The notes under the pieces were generated by a model. The model did not search any database. It was given only the letters and a program-made list of their open reading frames with translations, and had not been told where the DNA came from. DNA of 60,909 nt from a virus, in IMG/VR virus record IMGVR_UViG_3300031787_007938, positions 1 through 60,909 of that record. One strand, written 5' to 3'. Both the position numbers and the translations under genes were made by a program. Shown here one piece after another: positions 33,658 through 41,762 of the stretch; position 1 is the stretch's first letter, and the number at the start of each line of letters is the position of its first letter.

Positions 33658-34107
33658 TTATTTTTTTATATCAAAAAATCCAATGTAATCACACGCTTCT
33701 ATAAAATCTGTTCCAAAATTTTCTAAACTTTTAGAGTCTGATTTATAAAGCTGCCCTTTAAATTTAGGATTTTGTTTTTCTTCTTCTGTTAATTCTACAG
33801 TTTTGATAGCTGACCATTGCCAACTATCTTTAGATTTACCATTTGCAAAAACCGTTCCTTTGTCCAAAATATTGATAGCCTGAGGATACCATACTCTATT
33901 TTCATAATCTAGAGTTTTTAGATCTTTATAAAGTTCTGGTAACGTTGATTCAAATTCTTCAAAATTGAATTCGGATTCTTGCATTAGATCGTTAGTAGTA
34001 AATCCGCATCCAAAACACGCGTATGAATTATGAAATTCATTTATAGGAGTTTGATAACAGCAAGCTTTTTCTTTACAATTAGGACAATCTATTATTTTAT
34101 CAATCAT
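33658..34107 (-). CDS. Zinc-ribbon protein of unknown function (149 aa)
   Basis: The N-terminus contains IIDCPNCKEKACC and then YACFGCGFTTN: two C-x2-C pairs forming a zinc ribbon. The rest is acidic and mostly helical (LMQESEFNFEEFE). It lies inside the cassette between GT2 and the two large GT4 genes. A structural or regulatory role is possible. Confidence 0.65.
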   Translation of the reverse strand: MIDKIIDCPNCKEKACCYQTPINEFHNSYACFGCGFTTNDLMQESEFNFEEFESTLPELYKDLKTLDYENRVWYPQAINILDKGTVFANGKSKDSWQWSAIKTVELTEEEKQNPKFKGQLYKSDSKSLENFGTDFIEACDYIGFFDIKK

Positions 34108-34342
34108 TTAAAAGAGTTTTTGTTTCTGTATTATTATTTTTATTATCGGATATAGGACTAGTAGAACTCCAATTGTTATCTAAAGTATATCGGCTATATC
34201 TCGTTTTCGATTCTATTGATTCTTCAGTTTTAACTTTTTCCAAAAATTCGCAAATAGTATCCCACTGTTTCGGAGTTATATTAAAACTATTAGCAGCAGA
34301 TACGAATCCTTTAAACCACGTTACAAATTCTTTTTCTGTCAT
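34100..34342 (-). CDS. Hypothetical protein (80 aa)
   Basis: A helical N-terminal half (MTEKEFVTWFKGFVSAANSF...) resembling small phage proteins that pair with W-F-K-G-F and P-x-x-W motifs, and a low-complexity tail rich in Ser, Asn and Thr. Function unknown. Confidence 0.55.
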   Translation of the reverse strand: MTEKEFVTWFKGFVSAANSFNITPKQWDTICEFLEKVKTEESIESKTRYSRYTLDNNWSSTSPISDNKNNNTETKTLLND

Positions 34343-34343
34343 A

Positions 34344-35651
34344 TTATATTTTTTTAAGTTTAGGTAGTTCTATTTTCTTTAGAGTTGGTAATTTAAGTTC
34401 TACTTTTTTAGGTATTGCTTCTAAATTTATAGATAATAACTCTTTCATTTTCTCAAATGAAAATTGACTTTTAGATCTATAGGCTTGTCTTTTAGCTTTT
34501 TCTGTATATTTGTCGTAATCTTCAAATATATCTTTTAGATAAAATTTAGTTTCTCCAACATTTGCAGAGAACCATCCTGATTCGGGGATGAGCATATTTT
34601 CTACAACTGCTGATGGGTGAATTTGTTTTATTTCTCCACTTAACAAACAACAAAAATCTTGTGATAAAAAATCTATGTGCCCTGACCAATTTGAAACGAT
34701 AATAGGTTTTTTCATTAGACTGAATTCCAATAATGGTCTACCGAATCCTTCGCCTTTGGTCAGATTCACCATCGCTTTTACTTTTGGGTGATTATATAAA
34801 GCATTTATATCTTCGTCTTGAATATCTCCGTGTAACAAATAAACGTTAGGTAAATCTTTATCTTCTACAAATCCCTTTATTAAACTAATTTTTTTCAATA
34901 GTTCATCTCTATCCATGATGCTAGATCCAGCACCAGATGTTTTCATAATTAGAGCGGGTTTATTTTTTTTACCTTTAAATGTCTCTAAAAATGTTTTTAA
35001 CATTAATCCAACGTTCTTTCTGTCTTCTCCAAATTCTCCTTGAAGCCAGTGACCTACAAATAGATAACAAAATGACTCTTTTATTGAATCAAGAGATTTT
35101 ACTAATTCTGTTTTGGACAAATCTTTCTCTTCAACAATAAAATACTTATCTAAATCAACACCTTCAAAAAGTACCTCTACTGGTTTTTCTAACTTTATTT
35201 GTCTTATGGTTTGTCCTTGTTGATTTTTTTCTTCAAAGAAAGAATTTTTAAATACTGTTTTAGCGTGTTCTGATGATACTAGATTTAAATTCATTCTATT
35301 TAAACCGTCTAACCATGAAGCATGACATACCGTTGTTTCTATGCCCGCAGTGACTCCAATATTAAACTTACCCACAGGTTGAAATTCATTAGGCACAGTT
35401 ATCTGAATCCAGACATCTGGCTGTCTTGTTAATTGTCCTGTTTTATTTATATGAGGCTCTAAAAAACTCCAATCTTTTGAATTTTCTTTTATGTAATTCC
35501 AAGGAGTGGCTCCCCATCTTTGTGCTAGAATTTCTATTTCCCATTCTTCTTTTTTAAGTTCGTAAAGAGCTTTTACGAAATCTCTAGATCTTGCTCCATA
35601 ACCTGAATATGTGTCAATCGGACACGATATAACGCAATATTGTTTACTCAT
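34344..35651 (-). CDS. GT4-type glycosyltransferase with basic repeat tail (435 aa)
   Basis: GT-B fold: YCVISCPIDTYSGYGARS at the start, LVSSEHAKTVF, CYLFVGHWLQGE and the donor motif NLTKGEGFGRPLLEFSLMKKPII (E-x7-E). The last 20 residues repeat KLPTLKKIELPKLKK, a basic tail that could bind DNA or membranes. It is adjacent to a second GT4 and to the PD-(D/E)XK nuclease, so it may belong to the phage core rather than the sugar cassette. Confidence 0.8.
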   Translation of the reverse strand: MSKQYCVISCPIDTYSGYGARSRDFVKALYELKKEEWEIEILAQRWGATPWNYIKENSKDWSFLEPHINKTGQLTRQPDVWIQITVPNEFQPVGKFNIGVTAGIETTVCHASWLDGLNRMNLNLVSSEHAKTVFKNSFFEEKNQQGQTIRQIKLEKPVEVLFEGVDLDKYFIVEEKDLSKTELVKSLDSIKESFCYLFVGHWLQGEFGEDRKNVGLMLKTFLETFKGKKNKPALIMKTSGAGSSIMDRDELLKKISLIKGFVEDKDLPNVYLLHGDIQDEDINALYNHPKVKAMVNLTKGEGFGRPLLEFSLMKKPIIVSNWSGHIDFLSQDFCCLLSGEIKQIHPSAVVENMLIPESGWFSANVGETKFYLKDIFEDYDKYTEKAKRQAYRSKSQFSFEKMKELLSINLEAIPKKVELKLPTLKKIELPKLKKI

Positions 35652-35652
35652 A

Positions 35653-37095
35653 TTAATATGTTAAAGGATGTGTTAATTTTTTTCTTGGTAATTTTTCTGT
35701 TTTTATAAATTCAAAATACGGCCTTTCTTTGAAATTTTCTAAAGTTTGTTTTGTTGTAGATATGAAACTCTCGCACATTCTTCTTGCACTCATATTTGAT
35801 TCGTCTGATTGGACCCAATTTCTACCATTTAAACCTCTCTTAATTCTCTCTTCGGGAGTTAGATCATAGACTTCTTTTATTGCTTTTGCAATATCTCTAA
35901 AATCGGCTCTATCGTCCCAAATGTATGGTGTAGGTACTGATCCAACCAAACTCATATTTGAAGGAAATACTGGTATTGCCCATTCTCCGCATTTTTTATA
36001 TTTTCCAAAGTGATTAGAAGGGAATTTTTCATCGAAATCTATCCAGTTTCCATTTTCATCTTCAAACCTCATTTGATCTTGCATTCCTCCTGTGACGTTT
36101 CCTATAATCATTTTTCCGCACATCATTGCTTCTGTTAAAGACAATCCCCATCCTTCATTTGAAGATATTAGAGCAGTAACATCACATAGATTGTACAATA
36201 AATTAATGTCTTGAGTAGACATTCTACCGCCAGAAAAAACTGTTTTTTGGTATTCAGGATCGCATATTAAATCTATAACAGCAGGAAGATCCGTTCCATT
36301 TTCATCTATAGGATCAGTATGCATAAGCAATCTACACTTTTTAGCTTTCTCTTTTCCTATCATGTTACAAAATTCAGAATATCCGGCTATCAAATCTGGT
36401 AAACATTTTCTTCTTATGTTTCTCGCATTATAGAAAACGACGAACTCTGGTTTATCTTCTCCAAAGATTTTATCTCTCATCTTGTCCAATCTTTCGCTAT
36501 CCTCTTTCATGTAATCGTTGATTGGATAAAACATTTTTTCATTTATTCCGTGAGGAAGATACTTGATAATTTTATCTTTTACTTTATCTGCAAGTACGAG
36601 TTTATTAATATTCTCCGTTTGTTTTGATATAGCAAATAACGTATCGCAAGATTCGTAGTATGGCCTATTGTAAAGAGGCGCAGGCAAATCGTCCCAAATA
36701 TTTAAATAAATCATGGGCATTTTTTTTCTTATCTCGTTTTCCATTTGAAATAACCATATCCAATATCTTGGATCTGTGAAAAACATTATCGCATCTGGCT
36801 TTTCAATATCAATTAATTGTCTAACTAGTTCAGGAGATCCATATCCGTTAGTTGGATATAAGAATACTGAGGCATCTGTAATACCATTAATCACGCCTGT
36901 ATCTTGAGATATATCTAATCTTTTACCGTGATCTGGATGGTTGATTGCTCCTCCTAAGTTAACCCAATTAAATACGTGAGATGTACCCACTACTATTTCT
37001 CTCGCTATCGTTGATATTCCCGAAGTCATTCGGATATCGTCGCAAAGCAAGAGTATCTTTTTTCTGTCTTTTTGTGGAATGTAACCGTTTACCAT
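35653..37095 (-). CDS. GT4-type glycosyltransferase (480 aa)
   Basis: GT-B fold with KILLLCDDIRMTSGISTIARE at the start, FYNARNIRRKCLPDLIAGY at the donor-domain entry, and ISSNEGWGLSLTEAMMCGKMII (E-x7-E donor site). It is one base from the next GT4 gene. Either enzyme could glucosylate hydroxymethylated pyrimidine DNA or extend a glycan; the sequence alone does not tell. Confidence 0.8.
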   Translation of the reverse strand: MVNGYIPQKDRKKILLLCDDIRMTSGISTIAREIVVGTSHVFNWVNLGGAINHPDHGKRLDISQDTGVINGITDASVFLYPTNGYGSPELVRQLIDIEKPDAIMFFTDPRYWIWLFQMENEIRKKMPMIYLNIWDDLPAPLYNRPYYESCDTLFAISKQTENINKLVLADKVKDKIIKYLPHGINEKMFYPINDYMKEDSERLDKMRDKIFGEDKPEFVVFYNARNIRRKCLPDLIAGYSEFCNMIGKEKAKKCRLLMHTDPIDENGTDLPAVIDLICDPEYQKTVFSGGRMSTQDINLLYNLCDVTALISSNEGWGLSLTEAMMCGKMIIGNVTGGMQDQMRFEDENGNWIDFDEKFPSNHFGKYKKCGEWAIPVFPSNMSLVGSVPTPYIWDDRADFRDIAKAIKEVYDLTPEERIKRGLNGRNWVQSDESNMSARRMCESFISTTKQTLENFKERPYFEFIKTEKLPRKKLTHPLTY

Positions 37096-37100
37096 TTACT

Positions 37101-37316
37101 TTATTTTATTGCGTTTAGAATGTCTGATCCTGTGTAGTACGTATTGAATTGATTGTGTACTGTTTCTCTAAATTTAGCTTCTGTTAGATATAAGAAAATA
37201 GTTCTTTCTACTAAATCTTGTAGATTCATCTTGGTTCTTACGTTCATAATTTTGAAATCTTCGTAAAGATTATCAGGAATCTTAACCGACGTAATTACTC
37301 TTTTTTTAGTTTCCAT
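37101..37316 (-). CDS. Ribbon-helix-helix-like small protein (71 aa)
   Basis: Residues about 8-45 (VITSVKIPDNLYEDFKIMNV, then NLQDLVERTI) match a strand followed by two helices, as in Arc/MetJ/CopG repressors. It lies at the upstream end of the glycosyltransferase run, so it may regulate it. Upstream there are two TATATTTAT motifs. Confidence 0.6.
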   Translation of the reverse strand: METKKRVITSVKIPDNLYEDFKIMNVRTKMNLQDLVERTIFLYLTEAKFRETVHNQFNTYYTGSDILNAIK

Positions 37317-37379
37317 ATTTATTGTTTATTATAAATATACATAAATATAGATATTATATACATAAATAAAAAATAAATC

Positions 37380-38324
37380 TTATTGGTTTCTATTACAAAG
37401 CTCCGGCTTATTATTGAATGGACAATATTTACATGCAGATAAATTTTTTTCGTAAGATCTGTCTAAAAGCTTACCAGATGAATCGTAGCAGCTGTTTATG
37501 AACTCTTTGAATTGATTAACAGCTTTCTCTATCTTTTTGTTTCCGTTAGCAGGAACGAACTCCTGCACTCTATGGGTAGGAAAATCAGGATTTTCGTAAG
37601 GCTTTCTTTTTACTATAAAGAATTTCACATCTACCTTATCTAAGTCTACTTTTATTAATTTAGAATAGTAGTGCTTATATAAAAGAATCTGATTGATTTT
37701 GGTTTGATCTCTTTTGTCCATTTCTGACCAACCTCTTGTAGAAGTTTTTATATCGTAGATAGTATACTTACCATCTCTTTTATCGTAAAAAACTAAATCT
37801 ATAGATCCAATCATGAATATGCTTGGAGCATCCTCTGTTATGAGGCCTTTTACTGGTATCTCTATGCCTTTTAGCTCTACGCTTTTGAGGGTGAAATACC
37901 TTGCTCTCTTGGATTTTATCCAATCTAACAGAATAACTCCATCAGTGATGAAATCTTTGAAGTCGTCTGGTTTTGCGAAGTGGATGTTACCGTTATTGTC
38001 GTAGATTTCTTTGTAGCTCTCTAACATCCTCTCTTTCAAGAATGTTTCCAGATCTAATGAGTTCGCGGCTTTCGCTGATTGATCGTACATCACTCTAATA
38101 TACTCCTGTAGAGTTTCGTGGAATGCAGTACCGAAAACAAGATGCATCGAAGGTTCAAAAACCTTGATCTTTTTTGCGTATTGTAAGTACCATCGAAATT
38201 GACATTGCTTATATAAAGAGTACTGAGAATAACTAATTCCTTTCTGAGTTGCCCAATCTATATCATAATTTTGTTTTGGAGCCACCGATAACTGATTTAA
38301 TTTTTTGTAAGTAGAGTATCGCAT
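37380..38324 (-). CDS. PD-(D/E)XK nuclease, RecB/Cas4-like with Fe-S cysteines
   Basis: 314 aa. SYSQYSLYKQCQFRWYLQY near the N-terminus holds the first Cys, LVFGTAFHETLQ an active-site His, GSIDLVFYDKRD the metal Asp, and TIYDIKTST the D-x-K. The C-terminal CKYCPFNNKPELC supplies three more Cys. This is the Cas4/RecB/AddB arrangement with a 4Fe-4S cluster. It probably processes DNA ends in recombination or replication. Confidence 0.85.
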   Translation of the reverse strand: MRYSTYKKLNQLSVAPKQNYDIDWATQKGISYSQYSLYKQCQFRWYLQYAKKIKVFEPSMHLVFGTAFHETLQEYIRVMYDQSAKAANSLDLETFLKERMLESYKEIYDNNGNIHFAKPDDFKDFITDGVILLDWIKSKRARYFTLKSVELKGIEIPVKGLITEDAPSIFMIGSIDLVFYDKRDGKYTIYDIKTSTRGWSEMDKRDQTKINQILLYKHYYSKLIKVDLDKVDVKFFIVKRKPYENPDFPTHRVQEFVPANGNKKIEKAVNQFKEFINSCYDSSGKLLDRSYEKNLSACKYCPFNNKPELCNRNQ

Positions 38325-38523
38325 CCATATGTTCCTCTAAAGCATGTTCAATCCATGCTTCTAAACTCAAATCTGTTCGATCTAAATTAGTGCCGTACTT
38401 CTTTTTTCCTACTCTAGATCTGTCTATGAATTTGTCTACTATAGAATCAACTATAGAATCTGCTTTTAGTACAGTTCTGGAATTTGAACTGTCGTAAGTT
38501 ATCACTTCTAAATCTTTTATCAT
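38263..38523 (-). CDS. MazG-like all-alpha nucleotide pyrophosphohydrolase-type protein (86 aa)
   Basis: Contains DRSRVGKKKYGTNLDRTDLS followed by IEHALEEHMDAILYLQK. The second segment resembles the E-E-x-x-D-A-x-x-Y metal-binding helix of small phage MazG-like/DUF5664 proteins. Likely role: hydrolysing or balancing nucleotides. It overlaps the nuclease gene start by 62 bp. Confidence 0.65.
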   Translation of the reverse strand: MIKDLEVITYDSSNSRTVLKADSIVDSIVDKFIDRSRVGKKKYGTNLDRTDLSLEAWIEHALEEHMDAILYLQKIKSVIGGSKTKL

Positions 38524-38756
38524 TTTTCTTCTTTTGATTTTAGTTCTTGAGGCAGAAATTCTTCGTTAACGTGACCGCATTTGGTGCAAGAGAAAGTAGG
38601 AATAGGCACTATTGCGTCTTGAGCGGTTCCTGTTAAAAACTTAGAAGCTTTTCTAATTATTAGAGCTTCTTGAAAAGTTTGATTTCCACAGACTTCGCAT
38701 ACTACTCCTTCAGTTTTATCTAAAGAAATATTTAATTTGACTTGTTGTTGTTCCAT
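38520..38756 (-). CDS. Zinc-ribbon protein (78 aa)
   Basis: Two C-x2-C pairs (VVCEVCGN near residue 18, FSCTKCGHVN near residue 60) form a zinc ribbon around a hydrophobic strand. Similar small zinc-ribbon proteins sit beside nucleases and polymerases in T4-like phages. Function unknown. Overlaps the MazG-like gene by 4 bp. Confidence 0.65.
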   Translation of the reverse strand: MEQQQVKLNISLDKTEGVVCEVCGNQTFQEALIIRKASKFLTGTAQDAIVPIPTFSCTKCGHVNEEFLPQELKSKEEK

Positions 38757-38896
38757 TATTTTTGTTTTTTATTGAATTTTTCTGGGTATTTGTTTATAAT
38801 ATAATCGTGCCATTTTGCTAGATTCTTTGCATTCGTAAGATGAACACCTACATAATATTCAAACCAAAAATCTAAATTTCTTAGGAGCTTTTTCAT
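38756..38896 (-). CDS. Small hypothetical protein (46 aa)
   Basis: ATG 38896 has TAGTT before it and the frame ends in TAA overlapping the next ATG by one base. The product (MKKLLRNLDFWFEYYVGVHL...) is a basic, aromatic helix ending in a KFNKKQK tail. Unknown function. Confidence 0.6.
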   Translation of the reverse strand: MKKLLRNLDFWFEYYVGVHLTNAKNLAKWHDYIINKYPEKFNKKQK

Positions 38897-38935
38897 AACT
38901 ATTAATCTAATATTTATTTTTTAAAACTAGAAATA

Positions 38936-39256
38936 TTATTCTTCAGTAGACGCTTTCTTTTTTCTAGTATTTCTGGTTATTATCTTTTTGATTTGCGCGC
39001 ATATTTCGTACTCTTCTATATTAATCATGTCTTGTAAACAGTTTCCTAAAAAGTTTTTAAATTCAGATTTTTCCATCGCAAATATCATGTATGTTGTGTC
39101 TTTAAACACGATTTCAAAGATATTTAATTTATTAACCTTTCTTTTATGAGCGCTTAAAACGCATTTCACCATTTTTAAAATAATCTCAGGATCTCTTTCC
39201 TTCATACGAAGGAAAAACTCTTTTTGATCTTTCATAAAAATAGTGTGACAGGCCAT
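38936..39256 (-). CDS. Hypothetical protein with UVR-like C-terminus (106 aa)
   Basis: Residues about 75-97 (MINIEEYEICAQIKKIITR) parallel the C-terminal part of the 116-aa protein at 16874-17224 (ESEEYEKCSKLKEIID). Both end in a basic KKKAS/KKASK tail and lack enzyme motifs. Probably paralogues. The start ATG follows a TATATTTAAAAT sequence. Confidence 0.6.
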   Translation of the reverse strand: MACHTIFMKDQKEFFLRMKERDPEIILKMVKCVLSAHKRKVNKLNIFEIVFKDTTYMIFAMEKSEFKNFLGNCLQDMINIEEYEICAQIKKIITRNTRKKKASTEE

Positions 39257-39284
39257 TTGTTTTTATTTTAAATATAATCTATAA

Positions 39285-39328
39285 AATAAAAAAGGAGACC
39301 TTTATTTATTTGGTCTCCTAATTTTTTA
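39285..39328. terminator. Bidirectional terminator
   Basis: A perfect 7-bp stem ggagacc/ggtctcc with an 11-nt loop has a T tract on both sides (aaaaaa before, taatttttt after). It stands at the end of the lysis cassette. Confidence 0.85.
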
Positions 39329-39344
39329 CGAACATTGATTAATT

Positions 39345-39944
39345 TTATGCTAATAAAGCGTGATATTCTTTGAAGTGCTTAATTCTATCGGCTAAACCAA
39401 TTGTTCCGCCGTTTACTCTTTTTGTTACCTTAGTCACCACAATATCTGTAGCTCCACCATCAGCAATCTTATGTAAGCCGTTCTTATGGAAGAACCAAGC
39501 GGCAGATAGTAGTGGATACTTCGTAGCAACTAGCTCCGGAGTCTCTAGTAAGTTCTCAGGTACAACTGCATCAAATGCTTTGTAGTTGTCTTTGCCTGTT
39601 AATTGGATATAACCACGGCCACGGAATTTGAATCCTTCACCTGATGTTTCAGGTCCGTTACCCATTCTACCACCATAAACTAGGTTAGCGATCTTTTCTG
39701 GCTTGCGCTCATACAATGCTGCTTTAGCTCCTGTAGGGAAGTACTTTTTAAATACCCCTAACAAACCCTTAGCACTGTAGTTTAGGTTTTCGTTTACAAC
39801 TTTGAATCCACCTGATTCGTGTCCGCACTGTGCTAGGAAGTGGGCTAGGCGAAGTGGCGTGTTGATTTCAAATTTAGCCATAACGTCAGGTATCTGAGCT
39901 ATAACTGTGTCAGGAATGTGTCCCTTTAGTTTCTGTACATTCAT
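39345..39944 (-). CDS. GH19-type endolysin
   Basis: 199 aa. FLAQCGHESGGFKVVNENLN contains the catalytic HES, and GEGFKFRGRGYIQLTGKDNY is the GH19 chitinase/lysozyme signature; a C-terminal segment KVTKRVNGGTIGLADR completes the family pattern. It cleaves peptidoglycan glycan strands. It has no signal peptide, so it relies on a holin; holin candidates lie just upstream. Best supported lysis gene here. Confidence 0.95.
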   Translation of the reverse strand: MNVQKLKGHIPDTVIAQIPDVMAKFEINTPLRLAHFLAQCGHESGGFKVVNENLNYSAKGLLGVFKKYFPTGAKAALYERKPEKIANLVYGGRMGNGPETSGEGFKFRGRGYIQLTGKDNYKAFDAVVPENLLETPELVATKYPLLSAAWFFHKNGLHKIADGGATDIVVTKVTKRVNGGTIGLADRIKHFKEYHALLA

Positions 39945-40242
39945 CTTTGTTTGTGTTTTTAGTTCCGAAATAATAACTGAATATCATCAGTATGAGTGTC
40001 TTGATTAAATCAAATAGTTGTCCATCTTGTTGTTCTGATAGTAAATTGACCTTAAAAGCTATTACTTTATCTACTACCCATACTCCAACCAATGCTGTAA
40101 AGATGAGTAGTATGAATCTAACTAATACTTCTTGAGCATTATTAGCAAATAACTTATAAACGAAGAATAATGCAGCACATATAAAGAGTAGTGATATCGC
40201 AACCCCTGCTATCATTATCGCAACTGAAGATGAACTGAACAT
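39910..40242 (-). CDS. Three-helix membrane protein, holin candidate (110 aa)
   Basis: Hydrophobic segments at about residues 8-30 (AIMIAGVAISLLFICAALFFVY), 42-60 and 80-95, then a charged tail. Size, helix number and overlap with the endolysin gene (35 bp) fit a class I holin. An alternative is a small pore or anti-holin subunit, since a second holin-like gene is at 42064. Confidence 0.65.
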   Translation of the reverse strand: MFSSSSVAIMIAGVAISLLFICAALFFVYKLFANNAQEVLVRFILLIFTALVGVWVVDKVIAFKVNLLSEQQDGQLFDLIKTLILMIFSYYFGTKNTNKDECTETKGTHS

Positions 40243-40245
40243 AAA

Positions 40246-40641
40246 TTATTGTTGTGTTGTATCTATAACCTCTAATTGATTAAGAGTGCTATCTGATTTT
40301 GTAGTTACACTTGTTTTAGTCTTACCCCAGAAGCTCTTTTTAGTTTCTATGTAAACTGTATCATGTATGATCTTCTCTACAGTTATTGTTTTAGTAGCAG
40401 CCTTAATTTTAGTCTCGTAATTTGTAATAGTATTGGTTAATACCTGAACATTATCTGTTACCTTTTCAGTTGTAGCTGTTGTTACTGAATCAAGTATTTG
40501 ACCTGAGCGCTCTGCGTTAGCTGCAATACTATCACTCACAGCAATTAAACTATCAGTTGTAGTTATCACTGAGGTAGGCACTTCTGAGTTTTTTGTGCAT
40601 CCTGCTATCAAACAAGCTAGTAATACATTTGTTAATTTCAT
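40246..40641 (-). CDS. Lipoprotein, o-spanin candidate (131 aa)
   Basis: With the start at 40641 the N-terminus is MKLTNVLLACLIAGCTKN, a lipoprotein signal with a lipobox (L-I-A-G-C). A longer frame to 40704 would bury the signal, so it is rejected. The body is Thr/Ser-rich with coiled-coil character. Beside an endolysin and a membrane coiled-coil protein (41763-42062) it fits the outer-membrane half of a two-part spanin. Confidence 0.65.
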   Translation of the reverse strand: MKLTNVLLACLIAGCTKNSEVPTSVITTTDSLIAVSDSIAANAERSGQILDSVTTATTEKVTDNVQVLTNTITNYETKIKAATKTITVEKIIHDTVYIETKKSFWGKTKTSVTTKSDSTLNQLEVIDTTQQ

Positions 40642-40642
40642 A

Positions 40643-41761
40643 TTATTTTGTTTTATCTTTTTTATCGTCTTGTGTTGCATACTTAATGCCCATGATTGTA
40701 CCAACTATTGAAAAGGCATTTGTTAGTAATACACTAAACATGTTACTCCAAGTTGATCCAATTATCTGCGTCTCTTTACCAGTAGCCATTGCCATCCAAT
40801 ACAGCATAGTTGTAACAACACCTACTCCTATAATTACCGCCAAAGCACATTTAACAATCACTTTTATTAATTCGCTTTGTCCTTTTTTTATAATTACATC
40901 TAAATCGTTTAAAGCGGCATTCTTTTCTATTTCGATTGAATCCTTGAGCTTCTTTGAATTATCTAACTCTACTTGCAAATTCGCTGATAGGGAATCAATT
41001 TCTTTTTTACTATTTATTGCTTCAGTGACGTCAGTAGCGATTTTAATTATACTTGTAACGTTTCCTTTGCTATCAAAGATAGGGTTGTAGGTTGCTTGTA
41101 AATAAATAATAGAACCATCTATTTTCCTTCTTTCGACTATTCCATTAAAAAACTTTCCGCTGTTCAATCTTTTCCAAAACTTAATGTAGTCATCTGATTT
41201 TGAATATTCGTAATTTACAAAAATGCTATGATGCTTTCCTATTATTTGATTTCTCTCGTTAGATTTATATCCCATTGCTTCTAAAAACATATCATTCGCA
41301 TCTAAAATAAACCCACCAGCATTAAAAGTAATACTTGCGGTACTTCTGTTAATTGCTTCTAATTGTCTTTTACTATCCACAATCGCAGTGATGTCAGTAG
41401 CTACTTTCATTATTTTAGTAATCTTACCGCTATCATCAAAAATAGGATTGTAGGTCGCTTGTAGGCTGATGAGGCTACCGTCTCTCTTTCTTCTTTCAAA
41501 TTCTCCACTATAGTACTTACCGCTTCTTAGTATATCCCAGAACTTTTCGTATTCTACAGATCTTGCATAGTTTTCACATACAAAAATACTGTGGTGTTTA
41601 CCGATAATTTCATCGTGCTCCTCTGCTCCATACCCCATCGCTGTCAGAAAAATCGAATTAACGCCTAAAATTTTTCCGTTAAGATCAAAGTAGATAAGGG
41701 CGTTGCTCCTGTTTATCGCCTCCATTCTACTTAACAGCTCCTCTTTTGATAGGTTTTTCAT
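40643..41761 (-). CDS. Tandem PAS-domain protein with C-terminal membrane domain
   Basis: 372 aa. Two PAS domains (about residues 14-127 and 137-250) are close repeats of each other: both have EAINRS, an IIGKHHSIFV segment, an FERRK/VERRK segment and LQATYNPIFD, followed by ATDIT or ATDVT. This is the PAS type of Aer- and BdlA-like chemoreceptors. A coiled coil and two membrane helices follow (about residues 300-322 and 335-360), with a charged tail. It has no MCP, kinase or cyclase domain. Its place inside the lysis cassette suggests sensory control of membrane disruption. Confidence 0.85.
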   Translation of the reverse strand: MKNLSKEELLSRMEAINRSNALIYFDLNGKILGVNSIFLTAMGYGAEEHDEIIGKHHSIFVCENYARSVEYEKFWDILRSGKYYSGEFERRKRDGSLISLQATYNPIFDDSGKITKIMKVATDITAIVDSKRQLEAINRSTASITFNAGGFILDANDMFLEAMGYKSNERNQIIGKHHSIFVNYEYSKSDDYIKFWKRLNSGKFFNGIVERRKIDGSIIYLQATYNPIFDSKGNVTSIIKIATDVTEAINSKKEIDSLSANLQVELDNSKKLKDSIEIEKNAALNDLDVIIKKGQSELIKVIVKCALAVIIGVGVVTTMLYWMAMATGKETQIIGSTWSNMFSVLLTNAFSIVGTIMGIKYATQDDKKDKTK

Positions 41762-41762
41762 T

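Noticed and set aside
17572-37095. Reading the sugar region as contaminating host DNA
   Set aside because: It continues on the same strand with the same tight spacing into phage-type genes on both sides. It cannot be excluded from sequence alone, but nothing at the borders looks like a join.
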